A stretch of DNA of 64,000 nt from Stenotrophomonas sp. ZAC14D1_NAIMI4_1 (GCF_003086775.1 NZ_CP026001.1:398429-462428), one strand, 5' to 3'; shown: positions 16,273 through 25,788, counted from the first letter of the stretch. The notes: a model not told the origin generated them from the letters alone. A program made the numbers and translations.

Positions 16273-17880
16273 ATGGCGCACTCGGCAGTTGGGCACGACG
16301 ATCACCACCACCACCAGAGTTTCTTCGAGCGTTGGTTCTTCTCGACCAACCACAAGGACATCGGCACGCTGTACCTGGGCTTCAGCTTCATCATGTTCAT
16401 CATCGGTGCGGCGATGAGCGTGGTGATCCGGGCCGAGCTGGCGCAGCCGGGCCTTCAGTTCGTCAAGCCCGAGTTCTTCAACCAGATGACCACCGTGCAT
16501 GCGCTGGTGATGATCTTCGGCGGCGTGATGCCGGCCTTCGTCGGCCTGGCCAACTGGATGATCCCGCTGCAGATCGGCGCGCCGGACATGGCCCTGCCGC
16601 GCATGAACAACTGGTCGTTCTGGCTGCTGCCGGTGGCCTTCAGCCTGCTGCTGCTGACCCTGTTCCTGCCCGGTGGCGCGCCGGCCGGTGGCTGGACGCT
16701 GTACCCGCCGCTGTCGCTGCAGGGCGGCTACAACGTGGCCTTCAGCGTGTTCGCCATCCACGTCGCCGGCATCAGCTCGATCATGGGCGCGATCAACATC
16801 ATCGCCACCGTGCTCAACATGCGTGCGCCGGGCATCGACCTGCTGAAGATGCCGATCTTCTGCTGGGCCTGGCTGATCACCGCCTTCCTGCTGATCGCGG
16901 TGATGCCGGTGCTGGCCGGTGCAGTGACCATGCTGCTGACCGACAAGTTCTTTGGTACCAGCTTCTTCAACGCCGCCGGTGGCGGTGACCCGGTGATGTA
17001 CCAGCACATCTTCTGGTTCTTCGGCCATCCCGAGGTCTACATCATGATCCTGCCCGCCTTCGGCGTGGTCAGCGAGATCATCCCGACCTTCAGCCGCAAG
17101 CCGCTGTTCGGCTACCAGGCAATGGTGTACGCCACCGCCGCGATCGCCTTCCTGTCGTTCATCGTCTGGGCCCACCACATGTTCACCGTGGGCATGCCGC
17201 TGGGCGGCGAGATCTACTTCATGTTCGCCACCATGCTGATCTCGATCCCGACCGGCGTGAAGGTGTTCAACTGGGTCAGCACCATGTGGCGTGGCTCGCT
17301 GACGTTCGAGGCACCGATGCTGTGGTCGGTGGCCTTCGTCATCCTGTTCACCATCGGTGGCTTCTCCGGCCTGATGCTGGCGATCGTGGCCGCCGACTTC
17401 CAGTACCACGACACCTACTTCGTGGTGGCCCACTTCCACTACGTGCTGGTGACCGGCGCGGTGTTCGCGCTGATCGCCGCGGTGTACTACTGGTGGCCGA
17501 AGTGGACCGGGCGCATGTACAGCGAGAAGTGGGCCAAGGTGCACTTCTGGTGGTCGATCGTGTTCGTCAACCTGCTGTTCTTCCCGCAGCATTTCCTCGG
17601 CCTGGCTGGCATGCCGCGCCGCATCCCCGATTACAGCGTGGCCTTCGCCGACTGGAACCTGATCAGCTCGATCGGTGCGTTCGGCATGTTCGCCACGCCG
17701 TTCATGATGGCCGCGATCCTGCTGTCCTCGCTGCGCAACGGCGAGAAGGCCGAAGCGCGCAGCTGGGAAGGTGCGCGCGGCCTGGAGTGGACGCTGCCGT
17801 CGCCGGCGCCGGCGCACACCTTCACCACGCCGCCGACCATCCGCCCGGGGGATCTGGCGCATGACGACATCACGCATTGA
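16273..17880 (+). CDS. ctaD: Cytochrome c oxidase subunit I
   Basis: The 535-residue catalytic subunit carrying haem a, haem a3 and CuB. About 12 transmembrane helices are visible. Ligand motifs include MTTVHALVM (haem a His), FWFFGHPEVYIMILP (His-Glu-x-Tyr of the CuB/cross-linked pair), WAHHMFT (CuB histidines) and VAHFHYVL (haem a3 and a His). The N terminus has a poly-His stretch (DDHHHHQS). The start has AGAGGTG upstream. Confidence 0.97.
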   Translation: MAHSAVGHDDHHHHQSFFERWFFSTNHKDIGTLYLGFSFIMFIIGAAMSVVIRAELAQPGLQFVKPEFFNQMTTVHALVMIFGGVMPAFVGLANWMIPLQIGAPDMALPRMNNWSFWLLPVAFSLLLLTLFLPGGAPAGGWTLYPPLSLQGGYNVAFSVFAIHVAGISSIMGAINIIATVLNMRAPGIDLLKMPIFCWAWLITAFLLIAVMPVLAGAVTMLLTDKFFGTSFFNAAGGGDPVMYQHIFWFFGHPEVYIMILPAFGVVSEIIPTFSRKPLFGYQAMVYATAAIAFLSFIVWAHHMFTVGMPLGGEIYFMFATMLISIPTGVKVFNWVSTMWRGSLTFEAPMLWSVAFVILFTIGGFSGLMLAIVAADFQYHDTYFVVAHFHYVLVTGAVFALIAAVYYWWPKWTGRMYSEKWAKVHFWWSIVFVNLLFFPQHFLGLAGMPRRIPDYSVAFADWNLISSIGAFGMFATPFMMAAILLSSLRNGEKAEARSWEGARGLEWTLPSPAPAHTFTTPPTIRPGDLAHDDITH

Positions 17881-17888
17881 GGTGGGGC

Positions 17889-18149
17889 ATGCATAACGAG
17901 AGCCCGCTGCCGATCGGTAGGGTCGACTGTCAGTCGACTCGCGAAGAGCAGCCGACCAACGGTCGGCTCTACAACAGCGCAGAGCAGCCGACCGGTAGAG
18001 TCGACCGTTGGTCGACTGGCGAGATGCAGCCGACCAACGGTCAGCTCTACCAGCAACGCCAGCGCGCCAGGCGCACCGCCCTGTGGGTCGGTGCCATCGC
18101 GGTGCTGGTCTACGTCGGCTTCATCCTCAGCGGGGTGATCGGCCGATGA
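17889..18149 (+). CDS. Small single-helix cox assembly protein with SMAG repeats inside its coding sequence
   Basis: An 86-residue protein between ctaD and ctaG, where many proteobacteria encode a tiny one-helix oxidase assembly factor. GAGGTGG precedes the ATG. Only the last 30 residues ([18 protein letters not shown]...) look like that small protein, with one membrane helix. The stretch encoding residues about 10-54 consists almost entirely of four SMAG palindromes read in frame ([16 protein letters not shown]), seemingly inserted near the N terminus without breaking the frame. The stop overlaps the ctaG start (ATGA). The N-terminal start could alternatively lie downstream, but no better start is visible. 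Confidence 0.7.
   Translation: MHNESPLPIGRVDCQSTREEQPTNGRLYNSAEQPTGRVDRWSTGEMQPTNGQLYQQRQRARRTALWVGAIAVLVYVGFILSGVIGR
17917..18050. repeat. Two SMAG pairs inside a coding sequence
   Basis: Four palindromes: GTAG-headed at 17917-17940, CTAC-ended at 17948-17972, GTAG-headed at 17995-18017 and CTAC-ended at 18026-18050. Their arms are GTCGACTG, GCCGACC, GTCGACC and GCCGACC. They form two head-to-head pairs within the small gene between ctaD and ctaG. Confidence 0.85.
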
Positions 18150-18736
18150 GCGAGGCGCCGGCCACCGCTCCGTCCCGCAGTGCCGGGCTGCCGCGCCTGA
18201 TCGGCGTGGCGGTGGCGGTGTTCCTGCTGACGTTCTCGCTGGTGCCGCTGTACCGCATCGCCTGCGAGAAGGTCTTCGGCGTGCGCCTGGAGCGCGGCCC
18301 CGGCAGCGAGGCCAGCACCGGCGCTGCGGCCGGCAAGCGGACCGTGCGCGTGGAGTTCGATGGCGGCGTCAATTCGCGGCTGCCGTGGTCGTTCCATCCC
18401 GAGCAGCTGACCATGGACGTGGTGCCGGGCGAACTCAACGAAGCGCTGTACTTCGCCCGCAACGACAGCGCCAACGCCGTGGTCGGCAGCGCGGTGCCTT
18501 CCGTCGCACCGGCGCGCGCGTCGGGCTTCTTCAGCAAGACCGAATGCTTCTGTTTCACCGCGCAGACGCTGCAGGCCGGCGAGAAGCGCGACATGCCGGT
18601 GCGCTTCATCGTCGATCCGGACCTGCCGCCGGAAATCAGGACGATCACCTTGTCCTACACCTTCTACCGCAACGACGCGCTGTCCGACCGGCTGGCACCT
18701 GCCGCCACCTCGGAAGGCGCGCACGCCGCTCCCTGA
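18146..18736 (+). CDS. ctaG: Cytochrome c oxidase copper-delivery protein CtaG/Cox11
   Basis: A 196-residue protein that inserts CuB into subunit I. One N-terminal membrane helix (about 17-36) anchors a periplasmic immunoglobulin-like domain. The copper motif CFCF is at residues 134-137 in [12 protein letters not shown]. The start codon overlaps the stop of the small upstream gene by ATGA, so translation is likely coupled. Confidence 0.95.
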   Translation: MSEAPATAPSRSAGLPRLIGVAVAVFLLTFSLVPLYRIACEKVFGVRLERGPGSEASTGAAAGKRTVRVEFDGGVNSRLPWSFHPEQLTMDVVPGELNEALYFARNDSANAVVGSAVPSVAPARASGFFSKTECFCFTAQTLQAGEKRDMPVRFIVDPDLPPEIRTITLSYTFYRNDALSDRLAPAATSEGAHAAP

Positions 18737-18749
18737 CCCGGATACCGAC

Positions 18750-19625
18750 ATGGCCCAGACACCGACCGACGCCAACGTGTACTTCGTCCCGGCCCAGAGC
18801 CGGTGGCCGTTCGTGGGCTCCATCGCGATGATGGTGACCATGGTCGGCGTGGCCAGCTGGCTCAACGATGCCAGCTGGGGGCGCTGGACCTTCTACATCG
18901 GCATCGCGATGCTGGTGCTGACCCTGTTCTGGTGGTTCAGCGACGTGGTGCGCGAATCGCAGGCCGGCCACTACAACCGCCAGGTCGACGGCTCGTTCCG
19001 GATGGGCATGGTCTGGTTCATCTTCTCCGAAGTGATGTTCTTCGGGGCCTTCTTCGGCGCGCTGTTCTACACCCGCAACCTGGGCCTGTCCTGGCTCAGC
19101 GGCGAAGGCCGCGGGGTGATGACCAACGAGCTGCTGTGGCAGGGTTACTCCGCAGGCTGGCCGACCAACGGGCCGGCCGCCATCGGCGGTGCGTTCCAGA
19201 CCATCCCGGCCTGGGGCCTGCCGCTGATCAACACGCTGATCCTGCTGACCTCCGGCGTGACCCTGACCATCGCCCACCATGCGTTGAAGGCCGGCAACCG
19301 CCGCCAGCTGCTGGTCTGGCTGGGCGTGACCGTGCTGCTCGGCCTGGGCTTCCTCACCCTGCAGGCGGAGGAGTACATCCACGCCTACAAGGAGCTGAAC
19401 CTGACCCTGGGTTCGGGCATCTACGGTTCGACGTTCTTCATGCTGACCGGCTTCCACGGCGCGCACGTGCTGCTGGGCACGATCATGCTGATCGTGATGT
19501 GGCTGCGCTCGGCCAAGGGCCATTTCACCCGCGACAACCACTTCGCGTTCGAAGCCGCCGCGTGGTACTGGCACTTCGTCGACGTGGTGTGGCTGATGCT
19601 CTTCATGTTCGTCTACGTGCTTTGA
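18750..19625 (+). CDS. ctaE: Cytochrome c oxidase subunit III
   Basis: The 291-residue core subunit III of the aa3-type oxidase. About seven transmembrane helices are visible, with family segments WFIFSEVMFFGAFFGA (the conserved Glu), TGFHGAHVLLGT and the C-terminal WYWHFVDVVWLMLF. It lies 13 bp after ctaG in the same operon. Confidence 0.96.
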   Translation: MAQTPTDANVYFVPAQSRWPFVGSIAMMVTMVGVASWLNDASWGRWTFYIGIAMLVLTLFWWFSDVVRESQAGHYNRQVDGSFRMGMVWFIFSEVMFFGAFFGALFYTRNLGLSWLSGEGRGVMTNELLWQGYSAGWPTNGPAAIGGAFQTIPAWGLPLINTLILLTSGVTLTIAHHALKAGNRRQLLVWLGVTVLLGLGFLTLQAEEYIHAYKELNLTLGSGIYGSTFFMLTGFHGAHVLLGTIMLIVMWLRSAKGHFTRDNHFAFEAAAWYWHFVDVVWLMLFMFVYVL

Positions 19626-19645
19626 CCGCGCAGGTCACGGCGGCC

Positions 19646-19864
19646 TCAGCCGCCGATGCCGTGCGGCTTGATCCAGCCCATGTAGATGCACACGATCACC
19701 AGTACGATCAGGGCCACCGACACCCCGATGCGGCGTGTCAGTGCGTTGACCGTGCGCTTGGTCTGGCCGCGGTCGACCAGCAGGTAATACAGGCCGGCGC
19801 CCAGATTCCAGACGATGACGATCAGAAACGCGATTACCAGCAGGGTCTTCAGCGAATCACTCAT
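19646..19864 (-). CDS. DUF2909 twin-transmembrane protein
   Basis: A 72-residue protein with two transmembrane helices (about 6-27 and 46-66) joined by a basic loop (DRGQTKRTVNALTRR). It matches the DUF2909 family, which typically sits on the opposite strand between ctaE and surf1 in gammaproteobacterial oxidase clusters. Its function is not established. Confidence 0.82.
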   Translation of the reverse strand: MSDSLKTLLVIAFLIVIVWNLGAGLYYLLVDRGQTKRTVNALTRRIGVSVALIVLVIVCIYMGWIKPHGIGG

Positions 19865-19921
19865 GCGCGGCTCGAGGGCAGGATGGATGCGCCTATCTGA
19901 CCGCGTTTGCGCGGACTTGTC

Positions 19922-20638
19922 ATGATGCGCCAGCACACGCGCGTGATCGGCTGGCTGATGGCGGTGCTGGCGATGGCCGCGTTCACCGCATTGGGGTTCT
20001 GGCAGCTGCAGCGCATGCACGCCAAGCAAGCGATGCTGGATGCGCAGGGGCCCGCGGCGGCGCAGGCGCTGCCACTGGCGCAGGCCCTGGCAGCGCCCGG
20101 TGCGCTGCATGGGGTGGCCGACCATGGCCGCTTCCTGCCCGGGGTGGTGCTGCTGGACAACCAGATGCGCCATGGCCGTGCCGGGGTGAAGATCTATCGG
20201 CCGTTCCAGAGTGACGGCGGCAGCGTGCTGCTGGTCGACCTCGGCTGGCGCGCGCTGCCGCCGGATCGCACGTTGCCGCAGCTGCCGGCGCCGCCTTCGC
20301 CGGTGGCGGTACGCGGGCTGCTGGCGCCGCCGCCCGCGGCCGGCCTGGCCTTGGGGCCGGCGCTGTCGCCCACCGGCGAGGCCGGGCGCTGGCTGGCCAG
20401 CCGCCTGCCGGCCGACGGCCTGGCCCGCGCGCTGGGGCTGGCCGCGCTGCCTGACCGGGTGCTGCGACTGGACCCGGCCCTGCCGTTCGGCGATGAGCGC
20501 GACCTCGACCTGTTGCCGAACACGCTGCCGCCACAGCGCCACCTGGGCTATGCCGTGCAGTGGTTCGGCCTGGCCCTGACCGTGCTGGTGGTGGCCCTGG
20601 TGCTGGAGCGCCGCAGGAAGCGCCCCATGGCCCGGTAG
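19922..20638 (+). CDS. SURF1 family oxidase assembly protein
   Basis: A 238-residue protein with the SURF1 plan: one N-terminal helix (about 7-27), a periplasmic domain and one C-terminal helix (about 205-225). Family motifs GFWQLQRMHAKQ, DNQMRHGRAGVKIYRPF and LVDLGWRALPPDR are visible. It helps insert haem a into subunit I. The TAG stop codon is formed by the GTAG head of a SMAG palindrome. Confidence 0.92.
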   Translation: MMRQHTRVIGWLMAVLAMAAFTALGFWQLQRMHAKQAMLDAQGPAAAQALPLAQALAAPGALHGVADHGRFLPGVVLLDNQMRHGRAGVKIYRPFQSDGGSVLLVDLGWRALPPDRTLPQLPAPPSPVAVRGLLAPPPAAGLALGPALSPTGEAGRWLASRLPADGLARALGLAALPDRVLRLDPALPFGDERDLDLLPNTLPPQRHLGYAVQWFGLALTVLVVALVLERRRKRPMAR

Positions 20639-20696
20639 TGCCGGCCGCTGGCCGGCATCCCCCGGTTTCCTGCTGCCGGCCAGCGGCCGGCACTAC
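20635..20696. repeat. SMAG inverted pair (TGCCGGCC arm), supplies a stop codon
   Basis: A GTAG-headed element at 20635-20657 faces a CTAC-ended copy at 20674-20696. Bases 20636-20638 of the first element are the stop codon of the SURF1 gene. Confidence 0.9.
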
Positions 20697-20732
20697 CGGC
20701 ATCCCTTTCCCAACCGTGAGAAAATGCCCCGC

Positions 20733-21302
20733 ATGAACACTGCTACGTCCCCGCAGGCGCGCGGTTCCGGCCGCCGGACCCTGGTGCTGCTGTTCGCCGT
20801 GTTCTTCGGGGCGATGGCGCTGGCCGCCGTGCTGCGCTTCACCGGCTGGCAGCCGACCGCGCACCGCAATGCCGGCCAGCTGCTGGAGCCGCCGGTGGAC
20901 CTGCGCCAGCAGCCACCGACCCTGGCCAACGGCCAGGCCTATCCCTGGAACCCCGAAGCGCGGACCTGGCGCCTGCTGGTCGCCCCCGCCGGCGCCTGTG
21001 ACGCGCAGTGCGTCACTTTGTCGCAGGGACTGGGCAAGGTGTGGCAGCTGTTCGGCCATAACGCCGATAATGTCGAGATCCTGTGGCTGGGAACGCCACC
21101 GGCGTCGATCGCCTCGCTGCCCGCGCTGCGGCCGCTGGCCCCGTCGCCAGCCCTGCGCGCGGCCCTGCCGGGCGTCGATGATCCGGCGGGACTGCCGGTC
21201 TACGTGATCGATCCGAACGGCTTCGTGATCATGCGCCATGCCCCCGGTTCCGACCTGGGGGGCCTGCGCAAGGACATGGCCACGTTGCTGAAACTGAAGT
21301 GA
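20733..21302 (+). CDS. Membrane-anchored thioredoxin-like protein of the oxidase cluster
   Basis: A 189-residue protein with one N-terminal helix (about 15-35) and a periplasmic domain carrying CDAQC (CxxxC), VYVIDPNGFVIMRH and LRKDMATLLKL, a Sco1/SenC-like layout. Its position between surf1 and ctaA supports a copper or redox role in oxidase assembly (inference), but sequence similarity to true Sco proteins is weak. An ATG nine bases upstream is also possible. GAAAAT ends seven bases before the chosen ATG, which fits leaderless transcription. Confidence 0.75.
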   Translation: MNTATSPQARGSGRRTLVLLFAVFFGAMALAAVLRFTGWQPTAHRNAGQLLEPPVDLRQQPPTLANGQAYPWNPEARTWRLLVAPAGACDAQCVTLSQGLGKVWQLFGHNADNVEILWLGTPPASIASLPALRPLAPSPALRAALPGVDDPAGLPVYVIDPNGFVIMRHAPGSDLGGLRKDMATLLKLK

Positions 21303-21312
21303 GTCCTGTTTG

Positions 21313-22476
21313 ATGAGCCTTTCCGCGCGTCCGGCGCTGCATCGCAACTTCCACCGCCTGGCGTGGTTCGCCATGATCATGACCGCCAGCACGATCATGT
21401 TCGGTGCCTTCGTCCGCCTGTCCGATGCCGGCCTGAGCTGCCCGGACTGGCCGACCTGCTATGGCCAGGCCACCTGGCCGCAGCACGTGGAAGAAACCAT
21501 CGGCCACCCCGCCGCCGAGATCCGCCCGCTGGAAACCCACAAGGCCTGGCGCGAGCAGGTTCACCGCTTCCTGGCCGGCGCGCTGGGCATCGAGATCCTC
21601 ACCCTGGCCCTGCTGGCCACCCGCAAGCGGCGCTTCGGAAGCACGGCGGTGGTGACCGCCTGCGTACTGGTGGCCGCCGGCATACCGCTGTACATGATGG
21701 GCTGGCACGGCACTGCGAGCGCCCTGGCCTTGGTGGGCGAGGCGATCCTGCTGCTGGCGGCCCTGCGCTGGAGCAACATCGACCTGGCGCGCGCAGCCCT
21801 GCTGACCCTGGCCGTGGTGATCTTCCAGGCGCTGCTGGGCATGTGGACCGTGACCCTGCTGCTGAAACCCATCGTCGTGATGGGCCACCTGCTGGGCGGC
21901 ATGCTGATGTTCGCGCTGCTGGTGTGGATGGCCTGGCGTGCGACCCACCTGCCGATCACCCTGGCCGAAGCGCCCAAGCTGAAGTGGCTGCTGCGCATCG
22001 GCGTGGCAGTGCTGGTCACCCAGATCGCCCTCGGTGGCTGGGTCAGCGCCAACTATGCGGCGCTGGCCTGCGGTGGCGGCAGCGCTTCGCTGGACAACTT
22101 CCCGCGCTGCGCCAACCAGTGGTGGCCGCAGCACAACTTCGCCGAAGGCTTCACCCTGTGGCGTGGCATCGGCGTGGATTACGAAGGCGGCGTGCTGGAT
22201 GGCGCCTCGCGCATCGCCATCCAGATGGCGCACCGCCTGTTTGCGATCGTGGTGGCGGCCTATCTGCTGTGGCTGGGCCTGCGCCTGTTCCGCGTGCCCA
22301 GCATGCGTGGCTGGGCCAGCGCGCTGGTGGCGCTGCTGGTGCTGCAGGTCACCCTGGGCATCCTCAACGTGAAGCTGGCCCTGCCGCTGGAAGTGGCCGT
22401 GGCCCACAACGGCGTGGCCGTCGCCCTGTTGTTCGTACTGGTCAGCCTGCTGGCCCGCCTGCGTGCCCCGGACTGA
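21313..22476 (+). CDS. ctaA: Haem A synthase CtaA/COX15
   Basis: A 387-residue membrane enzyme converting haem O to haem A by oxidising a methyl group. Eight hydrophobic segments are visible. Conserved features include [22 protein letters not shown] with the paired Cys loop, the Glu-rich loop with Hxx[15 protein letters not shown] and MAHRLFAI haem-ligand histidines, and a second Cys pair (LACGG...PRCANQW). The next gene, ctaB, starts four bases after its stop, matching the pathway order haem B to O to A. Confidence 0.95.
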   Translation: MSLSARPALHRNFHRLAWFAMIMTASTIMFGAFVRLSDAGLSCPDWPTCYGQATWPQHVEETIGHPAAEIRPLETHKAWREQVHRFLAGALGIEILTLALLATRKRRFGSTAVVTACVLVAAGIPLYMMGWHGTASALALVGEAILLLAALRWSNIDLARAALLTLAVVIFQALLGMWTVTLLLKPIVVMGHLLGGMLMFALLVWMAWRATHLPITLAEAPKLKWLLRIGVAVLVTQIALGGWVSANYAALACGGGSASLDNFPRCANQWWPQHNFAEGFTLWRGIGVDYEGGVLDGASRIAIQMAHRLFAIVVAAYLLWLGLRLFRVPSMRGWASALVALLVLQVTLGILNVKLALPLEVAVAHNGVAVALLFVLVSLLARLRAPD

Positions 22477-22480
22477 TTCC

Positions 22481-23374
22481 ATGTTTTCCAATTACCGCCA
22501 GTACTGGGACCTGACCAAACCCAAGGTCGTGGCCCTGATCGTCTTCACCGCCCTGGTCGGCATGGTCCTGGCCATTCCGGGCGTGCCCAGCTGGGAACAG
22601 GTGCGTGCCGGTGCGCTCGGCTTCCTCGGCATCTGGCTGGCCGCTTCGGCCGCCGCCGCCATCAACCAGCTGCTGGATGCGCACATCGATGCGCAGATGG
22701 CACGCACCTCGTGGCGACCGCTGGTGGTGGGCAAGGTCAAGCCGTGGCAGGTGCTGGTGTTTGCCAGCGTGCTGATCGTGCTGTCGATGGCGATCCTGCT
22801 GCTGTGGGTGAACTGGATCACCGCGGTGCTGACCTTCGCCTCGCTGATCGGCTACGCGGTGATCTACACCGTGTACCTGAAGCGTGCGACCTCGCAGAAC
22901 ATCGTCATCGGCGGCCTGGCCGGCGCGATGCCGCCGATGCTGGGCTGGGCGGCGATCACCGGCATGCAGGGTTCGTCGGACTGGGCGTACTCGTCGCTGC
23001 TGGTGCTGATCATCTTCATCTGGACCCCGCCGCACTTCTGGGCGCTGGCGATCTTCCGCCGCGAGGACTACGCCAAGGCGAAGATCCCGATGCTGCCGGT
23101 CACCCATGGCGTGGTGCACACGCGCAAGCAGATCATGGTGTATTCGGTGGTGCTGGCGCTGGTGTGCGTGGTGCCGTACCTGGTCGGCATGAGCGGCCCG
23201 TTCTACCTGGGCGGCGCGATCGTGCTCAACGCCGTGTTCCTCTGGTACGCCTGGCGCATGCTGAACCCGCCGGACGAGCTGTTCTCGATGAAGATGTTCC
23301 ATTACTCCATCGTGTACCTGATGGCGCTGTTCGCGTTCCTGCTGGTGGATCACTGGATCCTGCCCTGGTTGTAA
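22481..23374 (+). CDS. ctaB: Haem O synthase (protohaem IX farnesyltransferase)
   Basis: A 297-residue UbiA-family prenyltransferase that adds a farnesyl chain to haem B. The first Asp-rich motif is [20 protein letters not shown] and the second region has YTVYLKR...[17 protein letters not shown]. About nine transmembrane helices are visible. An in-frame GTG 18 bp upstream overlaps ctaA; the ATG is preferred. The gene is also called cyoE. It closes the oxidase block. Confidence 0.95.
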   Translation: MFSNYRQYWDLTKPKVVALIVFTALVGMVLAIPGVPSWEQVRAGALGFLGIWLAASAAAAINQLLDAHIDAQMARTSWRPLVVGKVKPWQVLVFASVLIVLSMAILLLWVNWITAVLTFASLIGYAVIYTVYLKRATSQNIVIGGLAGAMPPMLGWAAITGMQGSSDWAYSSLLVLIIFIWTPPHFWALAIFRREDYAKAKIPMLPVTHGVVHTRKQIMVYSVVLALVCVVPYLVGMSGPFYLGGAIVLNAVFLWYAWRMLNPPDELFSMKMFHYSIVYLMALFAFLLVDHWILPWL

Positions 23375-23396
23375 TGGGCTGCCTGATCGCGCGGAC

Positions 23397-23479
23397 ATCC
23401 ACGCATGGCGTGGATCTACTGTAGAGCCGAGCCCATGCTCGGCTGATCGCCGGAACATCCACGCATGGCGTGGATCTAC
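23397..23479. repeat. SMAG cluster (three elements)
   Basis: Two CTAC-ended copies with ATCCACGC arms (23397-23419 and 23457-23479) flank a GTAG-headed copy with the AGCCGAGC arm (23421-23444). Confidence 0.9.
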
Positions 23480-23541
23480 TTGAACCGCGGTTGCGGCGTC
23501 GCCATAGCTGTTCCTGACCCCAAGGAAAGGAAGGAGCAGGG

Positions 23542-24351
23542 ATGCATTCGATCTTCCGTTGGACCACCGCGCTGCTGCTGGCGCTGGGCGTCGCCGTGAG
23601 CGCGCATGCCGACGACACTGCCGCGCAGATCCGCCAGCACGCCGCTGACCACCGCCTGCTGGTGCTGGGCGAATTCCACGGCACCCGCGAGACCCCGCTG
23701 CTGGTGCGCCAGCTGGTGGACGACTACAGCCGCGACGGCGCGCCAGTTCTGCTGGCGCTGGAATTACCGCGTGCCGAGAACCCCACGCTGCGCGATTACC
23801 TGGCTTCCGATGGCGGGGCCGCGGCACGCCAGCGCCTGCACGGCCGCGCGTTCTGGACCGTGCGCGATGACCAGCACGATGGGCGTCGCAGCCGCGACAT
23901 GCTGGCGATGATCGAAGATCTGCGCGCGCTGAAGGCACAGGGCCGCGCGATCGAGCTGGTTGGCTACGACGTCAATCACAGTGACGGCGGCAGCCAGGCC
24001 CGCGATGACCGCATGGCCGCCGAACTACGGCGCCTGTACCGGCGCCTGCCCGAGGGCGCATGCATGGTCGTACTGACCGGCAATGTCCACGCCATGCTGC
24101 AGCGCCCCGCCGATGCTCCGCCGGAAATGCAGACCCAGCCGATGGCATCGGCACTGCGCGACCTGGATATCTACAGCGTGCGGTTGGAAGCGTTGCGCGG
24201 CCACTTCTGGGGATGCATGGACCGCTGCAAGGCGCTGGCCCTGCTCGAACGGCCCGCGCGTGCGCCGGAGGTCAACACCCACGCCGGCCGCGAGTACGAC
24301 CTGTGGGTATGGATGCCGCAGCTGAGCGTTGGCACGCTGGTGGACCCGTAG
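23542..24351 (+). CDS. ChaN-like haem-binding family protein
   Basis: A 269-residue secreted protein with a signal peptide cleaved after SAHA. The fold signature LLVLGEFHGTRETP near residue 40, ALELPR, and VVLTGNVHAM near residue 180 match the ChaN/EreA-like superfamily (cofactor haem-binding domain). ChaN relatives bind haem in iron uptake, but here no lipobox is present, so it is probably periplasmic. AAGGAAGGAG precedes the start. Haem binding is inferred from family, not from visible ligands. Confidence 0.82.
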   Translation: MHSIFRWTTALLLALGVAVSAHADDTAAQIRQHAADHRLLVLGEFHGTRETPLLVRQLVDDYSRDGAPVLLALELPRAENPTLRDYLASDGGAAARQRLHGRAFWTVRDDQHDGRRSRDMLAMIEDLRALKAQGRAIELVGYDVNHSDGGSQARDDRMAAELRRLYRRLPEGACMVVLTGNVHAMLQRPADAPPEMQTQPMASALRDLDIYSVRLEALRGHFWGCMDRCKALALLERPARAPEVNTHAGREYDLWVWMPQLSVGTLVDP

Positions 24352-24364
24352 CGGCAGGCACCCC

Positions 24365-24438
24365 ATCCACGCATGGCGTGGATCTACTGCGGGTTCACGC
24401 CATCCCCGGTTTGGAGTAGATCCACGCCATGCGTGGAT
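24365..24438. repeat. SMAG inverted pair (ATCCACGC arm)
   Basis: A CTAC-ended copy at 24365-24387 faces a GTAG-headed copy at 24416-24438, tail to tail. The 215 bp from here to the next gene is lower in GC and holds no gene that I can see. Confidence 0.9.
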
Positions 24439-24653
24439 GAAGTTCCTGCCAAAGCCGGTGCATTCAATGTCGGGTTCCACTCGCTGGGGTCCACACTTTG
24501 CCAGGTAATCCAGCTGTTACGCTGTAAGAAATTGCCGTGCTGCCACCTTGCGACGAGCGATGGGTCACGGATTCGCACTGCCTCGCCCGGCGGGGCGATC
24601 CAAAGTGGATACACAGGACTGGCGAGATGACTCGCATTTCTGTGGAGCAATCA

Positions 24654-25028
24654 ATGAGAAGCAATTTCTCTCTGCCCATCATTCTAGGTGTTGCACTTGT
24701 GTGCCTGGCGGGTAATGCGGCAGCAGAAGTAAAAGCACTGAGTCGCGCCAACTGCGTTGGATTCATTAACGAATCCGTGACCTATGAACGGCCCCAGTTT
24801 CGCAATTTTCAGGGGTCGGCCGTAACCAGGCACGTTCCACTTGGGAACATTCAGCCGAAGCATGTTTTCGGTGCGCGTAACAACGGACTGTACTCCTGGC
24901 GATTTTACGCAGGTGATGGCAGTGATCCAGAACGAATGGTTGTTCACGGATATCACACATGGGTGCTGGGCGGACGCGTATTTACGCAATCCACGAGTGC
25001 GGTCGATTGCCAACTTTCGGAGTGGTGA
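24654..25028 (+). CDS. Small secreted protein, low-GC, unknown
   Basis: A 124-residue protein with a clear signal peptide (NFSLPIILGVALVCLAGNAAA) and two Cys (NCVGF near the mature N terminus and VDCQL near the C terminus) that could form a disulfide. The mature part is rich in aromatic and Gly residues (YSWRFYAGDGSD). GGAG stands seven bases before the chosen ATG. Base composition and codon use are visibly less GC-rich than the neighbours, which suggests recent acquisition (inference). I do not recognise the family. Confidence 0.75.
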   Translation: MRSNFSLPIILGVALVCLAGNAAAEVKALSRANCVGFINESVTYERPQFRNFQGSAVTRHVPLGNIQPKHVFGARNNGLYSWRFYAGDGSDPERMVVHGYHTWVLGGRVFTQSTSAVDCQLSEW

Positions 25029-25033
25029 ACATC

Positions 25034-25777
25034 ATGAAGAGTCTTTGCTCTATTGCACTCTCGCTGGCGATTTCCATGTCAGCCCAAGCATCCCAGAATG
25101 AACCAGCTCCCGATGCGGTAGGGAGCTGGTTACACCAACGCGCCATGCAGGCTGCAATGCAGGAGGCCGCGGCAATGGGAAGATCGTCCGCCAGCGTGGG
25201 CAGCTACCAGGTGGTGAAACTGGCAGACCTCGATGCCCCCGAGGAGGTGAAGCGGCGGCTTCGCGCTGACATCGAGCGATCCAACAGTGTCATGGAGGCT
25301 GCAGAAGGGGATATCCCAACGCAGGCCGAAGTGCTGGCTGCCTTGCCCCGCACGCAGCGTTCGGCGTCGGAACTACGCCAGCGCCTGCCGCAGCCACCCA
25401 GCAGGCTGGAAGGCAGTCTGCTGGGACCGGCGAAGCTGATCGGCATGGAGCCCAGTGGCAGACTGGATGGAGGACAGTCCTCGGGCTTGAGCCGCTTTTA
25501 CCGGCTGGAGGGTGTCGGCATCGTGGAGTTCAGCGAGAACAACTTCCTCGCTGCGGGCATGCAGATCGAGGTCATCGCGGAGGCGCAGAACACCGAGGTG
25601 AACGGCAAGCCCGCTAACCTCGGGAAGGTCGTGGATGGTGCCGGCCGTACCCGGGTTGAACTTGCCTGGACGGGAGACAGCAAGACCTACAGCCTGATTG
25701 CCACGGGCGAGCCGGGCAGCGATGTGGAGCGCAACGCCCGAGTGCTGCATGACATCGCCGCGGCCATCGTAGATTAG
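25034..25777 (+). CDS. Secreted protein of unknown function, paired with the preceding gene
   Basis: A 247-residue protein with a signal peptide cleaved near SAQAS. The N-terminal third is helical and Ala/Gln/Glu-rich, the middle is Pro-containing, and residues 145-245 are predicted beta-rich (RFYRLEGVGIVEFSENNFL). An in-frame GTG overlaps the stop of the upstream gene, so the two may be translationally coupled. The 5' end shares the lower GC of its neighbour while the 3' part returns to the genomic average. No known domain was recognised. Confidence 0.75.
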   Translation: MKSLCSIALSLAISMSAQASQNEPAPDAVGSWLHQRAMQAAMQEAAAMGRSSASVGSYQVVKLADLDAPEEVKRRLRADIERSNSVMEAAEGDIPTQAEVLAALPRTQRSASELRQRLPQPPSRLEGSLLGPAKLIGMEPSGRLDGGQSSGLSRFYRLEGVGIVEFSENNFLAAGMQIEVIAEAQNTEVNGKPANLGKVVDGAGRTRVELAWTGDSKTYSLIATGEPGSDVERNARVLHDIAAAIVD

Positions 25778-25788
25778 CGGCGGCAATC

